From the NCBI GenBank assembly GCA_016584495.1, contig WAID01000012.1, positions 1,240,001 to 1,304,000 of the forward strand: DNA of 64,000 nt, written 5' to 3'. The position numbers and the translations under genes were made by a program. Position 1 is the stretch's first letter, and each line of letters begins with the position of its first letter. The stretch is from Celoporthe dispersa. Its lineage: Eukaryota > Ascomycota > Sordariomycetes > Diaporthales > Cryphonectriaceae. Under the pieces are notes generated by a model. The model had not been told where the DNA came from. It saw only the letters and a list, made by a program, of their open reading frames with translations, and made no database searches. Shown here one piece after another: positions 21,640-33,939 of this stretch.

Positions 21640-22600
21640 TCGTGGCCAAGATGAGAGCCTCGGCCACTCATATTGAAGGGTCCAACTGCTCAGACACAGA
21701 CCCTGTCATTGCACTAGTAATACCCAAAGTGTCAGCGAGCTGCTGCATGGTGACTAGTATGGGAGCCTCGAACACTCACTCCTGCTGCTGCTGCTGCTGC
21801 TCAAGCAGGTATGTGGTAGACAATTGAGGTATGCCGTCATGACGCATAGCCCCAAGCGTCATGCACGTGTCAATGGAAGGACTTGGTGAGCAATAAGATA
21901 TCTGATCATACGGACAATTGAAGATATGTTATAGGATGCTACTCTCATCAGAGCAAGGCGGCGTCAAGAGCCTTGGCATTGAAACAAAGAGGAAGAAGGA
22001 ATCTCCAGCTGAATGACCGCCTTGGTATTGCAGTACACGTATGGGTGGGTGTTGCTACTGTTCCTGGACTTGACGATGGCTGTTGTTGGCACTGGCTCTG
22101 CGGAAAGGATCGCAGGCGGCCACGCGCCTGCTATTGTTGGGTTGATTAATACGGATCAGCCTGTGGAAGCTGGCCACCATAGGGCATCCGGCGGAGGATA
22201 CATCGCTGCTACTTCGGGCATCGAGACATCTCCAAGCTGGCGGATTCTCAAGGGTTTGTCGCACGCAAAATCAGCTGTTCCAGCATGTGTCACATCCATC
22301 TTATCACCTAGACCTTGTGTCTCGATCTCTGGCTGCAGCTGAGTAGCAGCAGTATAATAACACTAATCCTCCTCGCTGTTTCTTGTCAAATCATCCACGT
22401 CGTTGATTCTGGTGCTGTGTCTGGAAGCTGGAGGGCCTCATTAGCTTGTCCTCCTAGCCTTGACTGCAAAACAGGATGACGCCCAGCCTCTTCGCCTCAA
22501 CTGAGGGCATAGCATTACGTCGCTTGTGGCGACTATCGCGTCCATGACCATGGGCATCAGCATGACCGCCTCGTCCTCCTCTGGTCCATTTTAACCCTAT
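21640..22600 (-). other. Possible degenerate or erroneous coding region
   Basis: On the minus strand an open frame of about 115 codons (roughly 22340-21970) reads, after an acceptor-like ...CTACTCAG, through L-G-D-K-M-D-V-T-H-A-G-T-A-D-F and M-Y-P-P-P-D-A-L-W-W-P-A-S, and is interrupted once by TGA. Further down, a Gln run encoded by CAG repeats (21782-21800) follows L-S-T-T-Y-L-L-E. Upstream, around 22590-22500, is an acidic then Met-rich stretch (P-E-E-D-E-A-V-M). The plus strand is also open for 109 codons (22013-22342) and begins with a hydrophobic, signal-peptide-like stretch. I cannot choose a strand or assemble a gene; no family is recognised. Confidence 0.25.
21782..21800. repeat. (CTG)6 microsatellite
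   Basis: Triplet repeat; on the minus strand it reads CAG and would encode poly-Gln if the possible gene at 21640-22600 is real. Confidence 0.85.
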
Positions 22601-23853
22601 TCTGCTTGCCACGGTTGGGCTCAGCCAGGTTTGAGATTGCAGTGGGCACACATTGATGTGATAATGATGACAAGAGACCCGATAATTCGCAGAACCGCCC
22701 GCAAGATGCCGTGGAAGGTCTCGACAGGACAGCGATGATATACGTATACCACAAGTATTCATAGTATACGTGCAGCAAAGTTGCATTTTGCAGGAATCCA
22801 GAAGCCACGAGCCACTGCTGACTGCCTCGAGGGGACACAATGCCTATACTATGAGACAAGCCTTGCTTGTAGCTAGGATCTGCCATCTAAGTGAACCTCT
22901 CGCAATCAAAAACAGCTTCAAGATAAGAATCAACACTGGGAGACGAGCCCAGGCACTCGTGATAGGACTTATTGGTCTAAGGCCTGTCTTGTAGGCAACG
23001 CCAACGCAGCAACTAGTCGCCCTCCTTTTTTTAAAAAAATAAATAAATAGAGAATGGCATGGCCGTATCAACCCTTCAATGGAGCCTAACCAGGCTTGAG
23101 AACGCCCCATCCGTTTCGACCCAAGGCCGTGATCCGCTACTGAGCGGACGAGAAGCTTCACTTCTTTCTGAACAAGGAATCTTTCAGGAGTAAGACTCAT
23201 AGCTGCCATAGATATTCTCTGCCACAGAGCAAGACGTGCGCCGTCAGATGTAAGGGGAAAGGAGAGCTCTCGGAGATGGACCTGAGGACCTCGGCCTCTC
23301 GCTCTGGCAGACACTGCTTGTGTATGAAAAGACAGGCCCCTTGGTCTCATCTCAGGACCCCAACAAATCTCCAGAAGGACGTTGAAGATGACTAGACATG
23401 CCGAGGAACTTGAGAAGGGTGACCGGGGAGCGTAACACACAGGAAAGGCGGACAATGAAGAATTGCCGACGAGCCAAGGCTCTCACTGCTGCTGTGGCTT
23501 CGGTCTTCAGGGGTTTTGTTTAAGACCACGGATTAAGTTCTGGCATCGCAGCTTTGCAGAAAGGCCCCCTTCGCAGCGCTAGCCAGATAGGACCGTCCCT
23601 TCTCCCTCGGTCTGTATCATCAGAGAAACGAGCAAGGAAAGATCACCAGGGTTTGAGCGGCGGTGAGTTCCCTTCGTGGTGAGACTTGCATACCATGCCC
23701 ATCACTTGATGTCTTGGGAAGCCGATCAGCTCCGCGGTGGCCCATGGCGACGCCATGAGATGTGCTCCAGGTTAAGAATAGACCCCGGTTAGGGACGTTT
23801 GGGAAATCAATGCTAGGGATTGATTTCTAGAAAACGTCATGACTCGCTAGCAC

Positions 23854-24143
23854 ATGGCTTCTTTCGACGCGTCTGCGCATTTAGATATCATCTCGGGCAA
23901 AGAGAGCCTCCTGGCACTGGCGATATGGTCTCCCTCGGATATGTCAAGGGCTTGGGGTATGGGCGACTCTACACCTCTGCTGCGGCGACCGGACCCAGGT
24001 ATACCGACGAGGAGACTATGGCTGTCCAGACTTTAGCCTCTTTTCCAATCGTCATCTCGATGTGTGGCGTTGCTAAAGCAATGCTCGAAACGGATCGTAA
24101 GCCGAGAGCATCGGACCGACTTCAACTAGCCAGCAAAAGATGA
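23854..24143 (+). other. Weak coding candidate
   Basis: Two overlapping plus-strand frames look protein-like in series. The first starts at an ATG at 23854 (M-A-S-F-D-A-S-A-H-L-D-I-I-S-G-K). A second frame from about 23920 reads D-M-V-S-L-G-Y-V-K-G-L-G-Y-G-R-L-Y and stays open to 24143. A one-base loss between them, as seen elsewhere in the window, would join them into roughly 95 residues. There is no domain, intron or conserved motif, so this may be chance. Confidence 0.2.
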
Positions 24144-26873
24144 AAAGCTGCGCGGGTGTTCCGGTGTTTCGAAGGCAGGCCAGTCCAGAGAAGATCACTG
24201 CGTTGCGAGCCTACCAAGAGGGAGGCAACCAAGCACCGGCAACATCATGTCGCCTCGTGCAGTTGACAGGGCCTAGACGAAGATCGCTAGGGTGGGGGCA
24301 CGGGGAGAGCGCAAGACAAGCAAGCTGGCGCAAACGCGTACCGGAGGCGTTTCTGACGTTTTGAGGCCCGCAGAGACAGTGAAAGCCCTGTAGGTTGACC
24401 CGCACGGTTCCCCAGACATGCGGCAGAAGGACTCGGTATCATGTGGGAGGTCGAGAGCCTGCACCTTCACACACTGCATCTCCGTGCGGACATGCGAGCC
24501 CTTTTGGGGCTGGCCGACGAGTGGAAGACGAGTGTATCAGGCCGGTGGAACCCAGACTGGGTGCGCCCGCAGCCACACGAGACCTGGACGATTGAATAGA
24601 ATTGTGGCCCACCCAGCGGTATCGCATAGAGTAGGTGGCTGTGTGATGGCTAAAAAAAAAAAGGTTAAAAAAAGGGATTGAATGCTTTGGCGAGCAGGCA
24701 GGCCTGAAGCGAGCTGGCGAGGCAATGTTTCCCGCGCTGAGGGTGCTGCCGTCACGGCGGAGTTCTGACGAGGGGCAGGGCGGAGGTTTGGGCCAAATGA
24801 AGGTGGTGATGAGGCTTGAGCTAATATGGCATGTGCGTGCGAAGAGCATGCGACACGTCATCTTTACGGTACAACAGCGCACACTCTGTTCAACCGTGTA
24901 CAATGTACGTCAGACGGCGTTCTGTTTTCCATTCATCCCCACGTGTGTGGTCAAGGGTGTGGTCTCAGACCTCGCGCTGCACAACCACCTCTCGACTGTG
25001 AGACGTGCGCTTCGGACAGCTAGACAAAAACGTCCTGAGGGAAACAGTGATAATTCTGTAGACTGCCAGAAGAGTGGTTTCTTGTGTCGGTCTGTCTATC
25101 AGTTATCAGATTCAGAAATTTATGGAGGGTGGGATGAGACCTCTTTCGAACCACAGGGGCAGTGGACCCTGAATATTACAAGGCATGTAAGTGTATGTAC
25201 CTTGAATCATGCAAGGTAAGTACTTGAGCAATAAGGAAACAACCGGGGGTCCAAAAATAGTTGAACTGCTATTCCCCAGACTATAGCATAGAGAGAGAGA
25301 GAGAAAGGATGGTTTTTTCTCTCACAATGCCTACGAGCAATGCGTCTCATTGACAGCACCCGAGGCCCCAGGAGAAGTTGGATGTTGATGTGCTACTCTG
25401 TAGCTTCTGTCCGCTGAGTGGTGGTGACCCCACATTGTGAAATTTACTGTAGTACTGATTACATACCTGCTGCAGCACAGACCACAGGGGTTCCTATCAT
25501 AGTATCGAGGTACCAGGGTACCTGATACTGCTAACAAGAGCCAGCTTGACAGCAGCTTTGGGTAAGGCTTGTCTGCTCGGTTGTCCTCTGTTCCGTCCTC
25601 GTGTGCCTGCTTAGATGGTAAGTAGACCACCTCAGGCACCATTGATAGACCATGAGCATGCAAGATTTGCATTGGTCCTGTCTACAGGTGGCGGAGATAA
25701 ACAAGCTGACAGGCATTGTCTCTTGTGGGCCATTGTATTGCAGGAATGCACGTAAGGAATGGATGGTTCTTGGCTCAGAGAAGCACGGGCCAGCCTATCC
25801 CCAGAAAGAGTGGATCTCATAGTACTGATAAAACTTCCGCGGTGGAGACTCTTCCTTCTCCACGAGCTCCATGAGGAGAAAGCTTGCCATCTCCCACCTG
25901 GCCCTCTTGGACCTATCCGATGCCCAGATCACAACCTTTTCAGTTTTGTGGCGTCTGGGGTTCACTGCCGGCTCCGCACATCCTGCGAGTCCGGGCCCAG
26001 TCCAGCCCACAGCATTACCACTTCGCAATTCTGTTCTGATTGCCGCTACGGACAGACCGCCAGGAGCCCCTCCCCTCGCAGGAGGAGTCGCAGAGCAGCC
26101 CAGCACCCCGACAGCGTTCTGCTGGTACAGGAGACGCTGAACCGTCACGGCGCATCCCAGGAACAGCCATGCTTGCCACGTGAGGGCCAGGCAGCCCTCA
26201 ACGGGCCCAGGCTCGCATGGACGATCACGATCCTCGCTCCGAGTTATTGAGCACACCGCGTCACGCCCGGTGGAGTCTACCGACGATCTGTATACACACT
26301 ATGGCAGTAGCATCACCTACTATATGCTGTAGGACTGCTACCACACTCCACGTCTAGGCGATGGACAGACAGCTTTGTTGGGACCAGCTTGTCGGTACCG
26401 CTTCATCCCCAGGGTCGGGCCACGAAGGACAAAGTACAACGCCAGCCGGCGGCCCTCCTCCTCGAGTCAAGTGAACCCACTTGCCTGTGCTCTCCGGGAG
26501 ATCGTGCGCTGCTATTATACTAGCGGATGCTACACGCTCTCTTTCTCTCGAGGTCTGCTTCTTGGGTATCGCTCCCTCAATCGGTGGCTCCGTTCAGCAT
26601 ACCCCCAGAGTAGTCGGCCGAATCTTGCCGGAACTATGAGAGTGGCAGCAACACCACGTTCGGATGTCACTGTTACCACACAGTTTTTATCTTGGTGAGC
26701 AGCTTCACCAGGACCCCGAGGAAGACGAACGAGGTAATTTCGGGGCTACCAGCATCCTGACCCCGACTGGCCGCAGTCCTGCCGTCTGTCTGGCCTCTCC
26801 ACACGGACCTCGAAGCCAGGCCAGGAAAACACCCTCTTGCAAATGCCGATGAGCCGCCTCAGCCTTTTTATTG

Positions 26874-26896
26874 TTTTTTTTTTTTTTTTTTTTTTT
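26874..26896. repeat. T23 homopolymer
   Basis: Run of 23 T within the gene-poor interval. It could be a poly(A) tail trace of a minus-strand retroposed element, but no target-site duplication or element body is visible. Confidence 0.9.
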
Positions 26897-28421
26897 GGTT
26901 TGGGAATGACACTGCACAGTCCTCGTCCCAAACCGAACATTCTCACTTGGCCCCTGGTGGGATCTTCATACGCTCTAGCTGTCTTCATGGGGCAGCACCA
27001 CATTGCCTGAGAAACGATCAGGCATCATACAGGCTCGGGCCCTCTTCTGGCTCTTGCCAGGCTGAGATGACTACCCACATTCTGAAATGTGCCCCTTGGG
27101 GTTTGCAGCTTAGCTACAGCTATCAGGTGTGATCTGCGTCAGCCAGGGGTGGTTGACATCGCCGGTAGTTGTGTGTTTATCTCCATCAAACACCTGCGCC
27201 TGCTCGCGATGAGATTTTGATCGTCTTCAACTAAACTTCCACAGGCCTCGTGTGTCGCCGCGCATCTCTACTTTGGTACAGAGCCTCAGTGCAGATGACC
27301 GGAAAGGGATGGGATGAACAGCCAGAAGCTGTCGCCACGACCCTCAGTGCGCCGAGTTAGTGCGCCCGAGCCTCGCAGCGCACCCCGGCATCTGGTGCGG
27401 GATGCACAGTCATCCACAACATCTCGGTTGCGCTCGCGAGGCAGCTCGTGTCGCAAAGCTGCGAGACGGGTGTCTCTCTCTTGATAGGGATCCTCGCATC
27501 CACACAACTCGCCGCCGGGCCAGCTGGCGGGCTGTCGATGTCAGAAGAGAATACAACCTTGCCCCATGGACCAACATTTACCCTCCAGCGCACCATCCGC
27601 TCAGAGACAGCGGGTATCCCGGCCCTGGTCTCCCAAACCTCCACCACCCCTGGCTCGCGTAAGGGATGGATTAGATCAACCTAGCCAGCCCCTTGCCATA
27701 CACACCATCCTATAGCCCAGGCTTTTGCCTAGGTGTGATGAGTTGCTGTCGATTCCTGTACTTTGGCCAGAATCGACTGGACTCTTTACAAAAACCCTTC
27801 TCCTTCCTCATATCTACCCCCATCCCCTCCGCAGAGTGTTTTGTGGAGAGGAGAAAAGCCCCGTGGGAGACCAACTCCCTCGTCCCTTTCCATGCAGACC
27901 GCATGAAACCTCGATCTGCCCAGACCTCACCTTCTTTTAAAACCGTCTGATCTATTGGCGCACTGGCCGAGTACGTGCGGATAGGTCTGTGTCTCTGCCG
28001 TCCTCGAAAAATTGCTTTTGCCGCGCTCAGGGCCCCTCTGGTCTATTTACCCCCGCCATAACACCCGATCTCTCCTTCTACGACAGCCATTACGCCAGCA
28101 AGGGAGCACAGGCACCGAGAAACCCCTCAAGAGTTCGGATCATCGACAATTGTCTGAAATCTTCCGGCTGTCAGGCAGTTCAGTCCCCACGGATCCATCC
28201 TCCTTACCACGGCGCGACGAGACCACTATATACTGTCGTGCAGCTGCGTTATGGACTGAGTCTGCCCAGGGCCAACAATTCCGAGGACGACATCATCGAA
28301 ACTGTATCTGGCCGGTGTGTTCTGATCAGGCTCTTTCTTCTGCCTGTGCGCCAGAATCAGGACCGCTAGGCCCGACATATCCTCCTTCCATTTCGCCGGC
28401 GACCTGAACCACGGAGCCAAG

Positions 28422-30118
28422 ATGTTGACCGACGATCTTACCGAGGACGAACTGAATGTGTTCACCATCCTCGAGCGGGGGCGTCGGTGGCCTCGCTGCT
28501 CGGCTGCGTCGTCATCATCGCGACCTTTTCCCTGTCGAAAAGCTTCCACAAACCCATCAACCGGCTGGTCTTCTACGCCTCACTGTGAGTCCGCCCTTCC
28601 TGCCCTGTTCTCCACCTCGACGGTCTTGCAGGTCCGGCTGGCATGAAGAGTGACTCTGTGTTGTCATTCTTCCACGTCCCGCCTATGCGCCTCTCTCACT
28701 ACATCGCCCTCACTCTGCACACATCCGCTGACTCTCAATCTTCACCTCACAGAGGCAACTTGATGACAAATGTTGCAACCCTCATGGCTAGGACATATGT
28801 GGGTGACACCGGCTCGGCGGGTTGTCAATTACAAGGCTTCCTAATCCAGATGTAAGTCGCGCTCATTCCACCCCGCCGTTTGTGTATCGCGGCGTCAAAG
28901 TAGCAACTAACAATCTACTTAGGTTCATGCCTGCGGATGCATTCTGGACATTGGCCATGGCCGTGAACGTCTATCTGACGTTCTACCGCAAGTACGATGC
29001 CCAGAAACTGCGGAAGATGGAGATTCCATATCTCCTCTTTTGTTATGGGCTACCGTTTATTGTGGCCATCACGTACATCTTTATCCAGACCCCAGCAAGG
29101 GCCGGATGTACGGCAACGCCACGATCTGGTGTTGGATTCAGCAGTCGTGGGATGTCTGGCGGATCGCCACCTTCTATGGGCCTGTGTGGTACGGTGCATT
29201 GTTCAACCCTGACTTGACCTGAGCTCATGAGCACCACAAGCTAACACCATCGCAGGGTGGCCATCGCCATCACCTTCTTCATCTACATCCGTGCTGGGCG
29301 TGAGATCTACCGGAAGCACCAACAGCTCAAGGATCTAAACTACACATCACACTACGAGCCTGAGCCTCTGCCGATCAACGAGGTGGCCAACAGCAAGACG
29401 ACCGAGGTCTCTGTGACCGTGACCACCGCTGGGAGGCCATCGACCTCGCACCGCTCGGCATCAACATGAACAAGCACGACTCGATCTCCGGACACTCCCT
29501 CGGCGACCCGTCCCCGTACTCCGTCTCCATCAGTGCCAAGCCCCAGCCCGCGGCCGAGTCCAGCGCCGCGGCCACGGTCAACAGCACGAGCAGGGTCAGC
29601 ACGTACGTCGGGCAGCAGGGACAGGGCTTCCAGCTGCCAGGGCTGCCCAAGATGCCCTCGCGGCGCAAGATCACGCTGGACGCGCACAACGCCGCGTGGA
29701 GCTACACCAAGGTGGCGCTGCTCTTCTTCACGGCGATGCTGATAACGTGGATCCCCTCGTCCCTGAACCGGCTGTACAGCCTGGCGGAGGCGGGCCAGAT
29801 CAGCCTGCCGCTCGAGTACATGTCCGCGTTCGTGCTCCCGCTGCAGGGCTTCTGGAACGCCGCCATCTACGTCATCACGAGCTGGAAGGCGTGCAAGTCC
29901 TTCCCCGACGACATGGCCTCGCGCTGGAGGGGTCGCCGTCGTCGTCGACTGTCATCTCCGGGATGAACGTCAGGGCCCATCACGGCGGGGGATGGGGAGG
30001 GAGGACGGCGGCGGCGCCGGCGGAAGGGGGCTCGTACGGGAAGAGCTCCAAGAACGCAAGCGAGACGGAGAGCATGGAAGAGCTGGCGGTCCGGAGCGAG
30101 TCGATTTCCTCGTGTTAA
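28422..30118 (+). CDS. cAMP-receptor-like G-protein-coupled receptor
   Basis: Seven-transmembrane receptor of the fungal family resembling Dictyostelium cAMP receptors (Neurospora GPR-1 to -3 type), expected to signal through heterotrimeric G proteins at the plasma membrane; ligand unknown. Exons: 28422-28584, 28753-28851, 28923-29188, 29256-30118. One lost base each at 28477-28481 (G5), 29090-29093 (C4), 29431-29433 (G3) and 29929-29932 (G4); with these the CDS is 1395 nt, 464 residues, exactly in frame. TM1 is about 20-38 (A-S-V-A-S-L-L-G-C-V-V-I-I-A-T-F). TM2 includes V-F-Y-A-S-L-G-N-L-M-T-N; an extracellular C-Q-L-Q-G precedes TM3 (D-A-F-W-T-L-A-M-A-V-N-V-Y-L-T-F). TM4 has Y-L-L-F-C-Y-G-L-P-F-I-V-A, then I-W-C-W-I. 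TM5 has V-A-I-A-I-T-F-F-I-Y-I. A long Ser/Thr-rich third intracellular loop follows, then TM6 (A-L-L-F-F-T-A-M-L-I-T-W-I-P-S-S-L-N-R) and TM7 (P-L-Q-G-F-W-N-A-A-I-Y-V). The tail is Gly/Ser-rich. Confidence 0.9.
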
Positions 30119-30380
30119 AATCCATTAATTTATGTTTCGCCTTGGGAGACGAATGTACGACGATACCACCTTTGTTTTACTACGTAACTTTCTATATACC
30201 CCCACTTCCAAAAGACAAGAGCGTGCAGAGCCTTTCTTTTCGCAACACCATGCCACCAAAAAAAAAAATCCTTCACTCTTGTGATCATCCCAAAAGCGTA
30301 TTTAGATATCTACTGTGTAATCCACCTACCTCTCTCTAGAATTTACGTTGCGACTAGGGAAACTGGAAGGAGGTACACAA

Positions 30381-30398
30381 ACACACACACACACACAC
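30381..30398. repeat. (AC)9 microsatellite
   Basis: AC dinucleotide run about 260 bp downstream of the GPCR stop codon, probably in or just past its 3' UTR. Confidence 0.9.
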
Positions 30399-31341
30399 AT
30401 GTTCGCAGGATTGCAGGAGCAGTAAACTCAAGAACGGGATGTGACCCCGGTGTGAGCAACCCTCCCGTCGTGCTGCTGACGCAGGGTGGGTTACATCCAC
30501 GCACCACCACTATCGCCTTCACCTGTCCGCCTGCATGTTCTACCATAGTTACTGTGTCTTGTTTCACACCTTTTCCCTTCTTCTCTGCCCCTGCGTCATG
30601 CATGCATGCATATGTGCACTGCACTACTACTGCGGAAGTGATTACGCTTTGGGTTTATCCCACCTCACCCAAGAAGGTTAGAGCTCGCGTGGACTACTAC
30701 GTATGTACTGTCCTTTGTGGCTTGTCACACGCCCTGTTTGGAAAGGTCCATATCGCTTATTTAGGCTTTTTCTTTTTCTTTTCTGGGGAGGAGAAGGTCG
30801 ACTTGGTTATGGGGATCTGGGCACACAACACGGATTGCGACCCATCATCCGGAGTAGGTTTGCATGTCGACCGAACCATGGCACCTAGGAACCGACGCAA
30901 ATTGCAGTCAATCAGGTACTATGTTTCCGGCTTTTGTTCTCATGGACGTTCCTCTACGTATACGAATATTACTATATTCTTTTGCCCGGTCAAGGTCGCC
31001 ACCTGCGAACGAGTGGTCCTGATTATCAGCTTATCGACTCGAGCCTCTTCATTGACATAGGAGCATTCCACCTTTTTTTTCTTTTCTCCCTCTCTCTCTT
31101 TTTTCTTTCTGTCCGCCCATGGCTTGCCATCTTAGGCCCTCCTCCACACCTTCTTCTCCTCCCCTGCGGGTCAACACCCAACCAAACCATATCGTCGGGT
31201 CGGGGTGTTCTTCCTCGAGCCTAACGCGGGTGGTAGGGAAGCTCTTAGTGCGGAATCTCCCCTCCCCTCCCCAGCAGAGAACGATGAGCGTATCTGCGGG
31301 CCCCCTCCCGCCGGCCGGTGGGATAAGGAGTTTCAGACGCC

Positions 31342-31344
<3 letters not shown>

Positions 31345-31378
<34 letters not shown>
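31345..31378. repeat. (GT)17 microsatellite
   Basis: The longest perfect dinucleotide repeat in the window; intergenic. Confidence 0.95.
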
Positions 31379-31380
<2 letters not shown>

Positions 31381-33910
31381 ACTATGACCTCAGGACGGCC
31401 ACCTCAATCAAGGTTATAATGCTGTTGGTGAGAAGGTTCGAATGTGGCTCGACCTGACAGACGACCCTCAGTGATCTGGAGGCGAGCTCCACTGGGCTCG
31501 TCCATGCCGTTCGTCCGTGGCTACACGTCCTGTGGATCCTCCCCAAACAAACAAGTAAGACAAGCAACGAGATCTTCTCGGCTCGCCTCTCTCCCGCGCT
31601 GGTTTATTGTTTTGAAGGTGGAGGAGGATCGCCATTTGGCCGATGACGGCCCTGGAGACGATATCTTACCATGTACTTGACTTTCCATCTCTTCTCTTTT
31701 TACCTTTGTTTCTCCCCTTACCTTGTCTTACGTAGGTCGTTGGGAGCAGACCCTGCAATCAGACCACGCTCGAGCGGGAGGGAGAGGAAAAGGAAGCTGC
31801 CGCACTGACTGTGCCGCATGCTAGGGTCAGAACTTGGTGACAGCTGCAAGACGGCTCACAGCCGTTCACACCCGACCCTATCTCTGCAGAGTTACATGGT
31901 GTCGTCCCCTCTGCCTCGGAACCGACAGGCTGGCAGCACACACCCGGCTCCGGCCCAGGCTGTTGTAGCGGTCTGGGCCTTCTGGAGCTCAAGACATCCC
32001 TACCTGTGACCGCGCGGTGATGTGGCTTGCATTGGACTGCGAAGAAAAAGAAAGGGAAAAGAGACAGGAGAAGAAAAAGGGCGTGGCAGTCAACTACCCC
32101 CGGTTGGTGGACAAAAGTGTTAGTCTCGTCGAATGTTCCTGCAGCAGCGGAAATTAGGCGTACGCTAGCAAGCAACCACGGCACGCCATCTAGCAACCTA
32201 CTGGCACGCACATGCTTGTCTGGGCCAGAGTACACATACCACAGTACTGCGTGTTGATGCTGGGAGTGGTTCGCAGGCTAAATAAGACAGGCCCCCTCTC
32301 CCCCAGAGGCCCTCGTCCTGGTCCGAGCACGGCGTGTGGCAATCGCTGTTAGACGAAGGTCGTAATGGTATCAAGCAAGCACCAGCGATCCTTCAACGCG
32401 GAGGCCCGAGCGGGCAGCAGCCACCACGTGAGGGAAGGTTATGCCGGCGAGGTAAACCTACCAGGGCAGTACAGGGTAGAGTATGGCTGGGCAAGGGCAG
32501 GGGGCCCAGGGGCCTACCGGCGGACCAGGTTGGGGATTGGACAGCGCAGGGTACGGAAGGTGCATGCTTGCCCCTGAGGGAAGTGACGACGACAGACACG
32601 GCGAGCTTGGGGAAGTGGGCGGGGGAGGCGGGGGACGAAGGAGGCGCAGCCGCGACGTCGCATTCGACATATCCCTCTTCTTTCTCTCGAGCGAGGTCCC
32701 GATGAGACGGGTCCAGGTCGACAGCACCGGTGCTAGCGATCGATTGGGTTGTCCGCCGACACCGAAGACGACGACAGGGCCCAGCCAGTCGCTGCTGAGC
32801 CGCCGCCCACCTCTGCGGGTCATCCCAACCTGCACATCGATCGTCATGCGGTTGGCCTTGAGACTTCTTGACCGATCCGCCGAACCAGATCGAATATGCC
32901 ACCGGAGGAGGCGGCGCACACCAGTGGTGCTTCAGCAGATGTCGAGCCCACGCGAGGAGGTGATCGCTGGGGCAGCAGTGCTTGCTGCTATGCCGGGCCC
33001 CGTCCAACCGTTTCTCCTGACAGCGCGTGGCGGCGTGGCACGGCATTCCCTTGTTCAGGGGCGGTAGATAAGTAAGTAGTCTCTTGTCTCATCATCAGGG
33101 TTGCGCCTATCCCTCTCGAGGACCAGGCATGGCACGTGGAACGGAGATGGCGTCCTGGCTGACAGGAGGCCTGAGCGCGAACGGTTCGTTTAAGGGTCCG
33201 TTGGGTTGGTTTGTGATGACGGACGCCACAGCAGCTGCTTCGGTCTTTGCGGAGATGCGACGTCGGTGAGAGACTTTACCAGTGACAGCCAGGTTAGAAG
33301 GTCCTCTCTCTCTCTCGGCCAACGAGACGAACAAACCGGCACTCGCTCGATATCCGTCTAGTCTATTAGTCCTTTCACTGCACAAGGGTGGTGGTAGTGG
33401 CAGACCACAGCTGCAAGGGCTCGTCCACATCTGAGCGAGCCCCTGTTCTCACCTCTGATGGTGTTGAGAGATGGACTACCTGCACTGGTGGCCTTCAGTC
33501 CAAGAGACCTTGGCACGGCATAGCGGCATGGGACAAGTCAGGCAAGAGGCCCTGCTGGGGCTCGTGATAGATGCAGAAGCTCTCTCTTCATTGACTTCGT
33601 CTGAGGTGCTGCTGCTGCTGTACGCCTATAGGGTATCTCCTCCACGAAGCAACTCCTCTTAACGCCGCTAGGCTGTAGCATGGGGTTGATGCTCAAGCAT
33701 CAAAGAAAAGAGGACCGAAAATTCGTCCGTTCATCCATCTGGTCTGCTGCACCCAGTCCAGATGTTGTAGCCAGCCATGTGTAGCCTGGAAGCAAGGGAA
33801 AACCTCTTGACAAGGACGACGAGAACTTGGGACCGAGAAAAGAAAGCAAGATCACAATGCTCTCGTGTGTTTGCTCGCACCACCCAGGCAGCCCAAGAGG
33901 GCACACACAA

Positions 33911-33934
33911 ACACACACACACACACACACACAC
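33911..33934. repeat. (AC)12 microsatellite next to a stop codon
   Basis: AC run ending 5 bp from the TGA (33940-33942) of the methyltransferase gene, so the transcript carries a GU repeat at the very start of its 3' UTR. Confidence 0.95.
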
Positions 33935-33939
33935 CTCAC

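Larger units (their letters stand above)
20989..28421. other. Long gene-poor interval
   Basis: About 7.4 kb with no well-supported gene apart from the two weak candidates listed inside it. It includes a 203-codon minus-strand open frame (23455-22844) without coding character, a T23 run (26874-26896), and protein-like fragments near 26215-26460 (for example M-D-D-H-D-P-R-S-E-L-L-S) that cannot be linked into a gene. The last kilobase (27400-28421) is probably the promoter and leader of the GPCR gene. Confidence 0.4.
30119..33939. other. Gene-poor interval with microsatellites
   Basis: About 3.8 kb between the convergent ends of the GPCR and methyltransferase genes. Open frames on both strands around 32390-33070 (217 and 194 codons) overlap in a GC-rich stretch and have no domain or splice support, so neither is called. 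The interval carries CA/GT microsatellites and pyrimidine-rich tracts. Confidence 0.45.

Noticed and set aside
22844..23455. 203-codon minus-strand open frame
   Set aside because: Low-complexity composition with Ser/Leu/Arg clusters and a Phe-Lys stretch from an A/T run; no domain, no splice context, no plausible start context.
32393..33067. Overlapping long open frames on both strands
   Set aside because: GC-rich DNA with few stops on either strand; neither product has recognisable motifs or intron signals.
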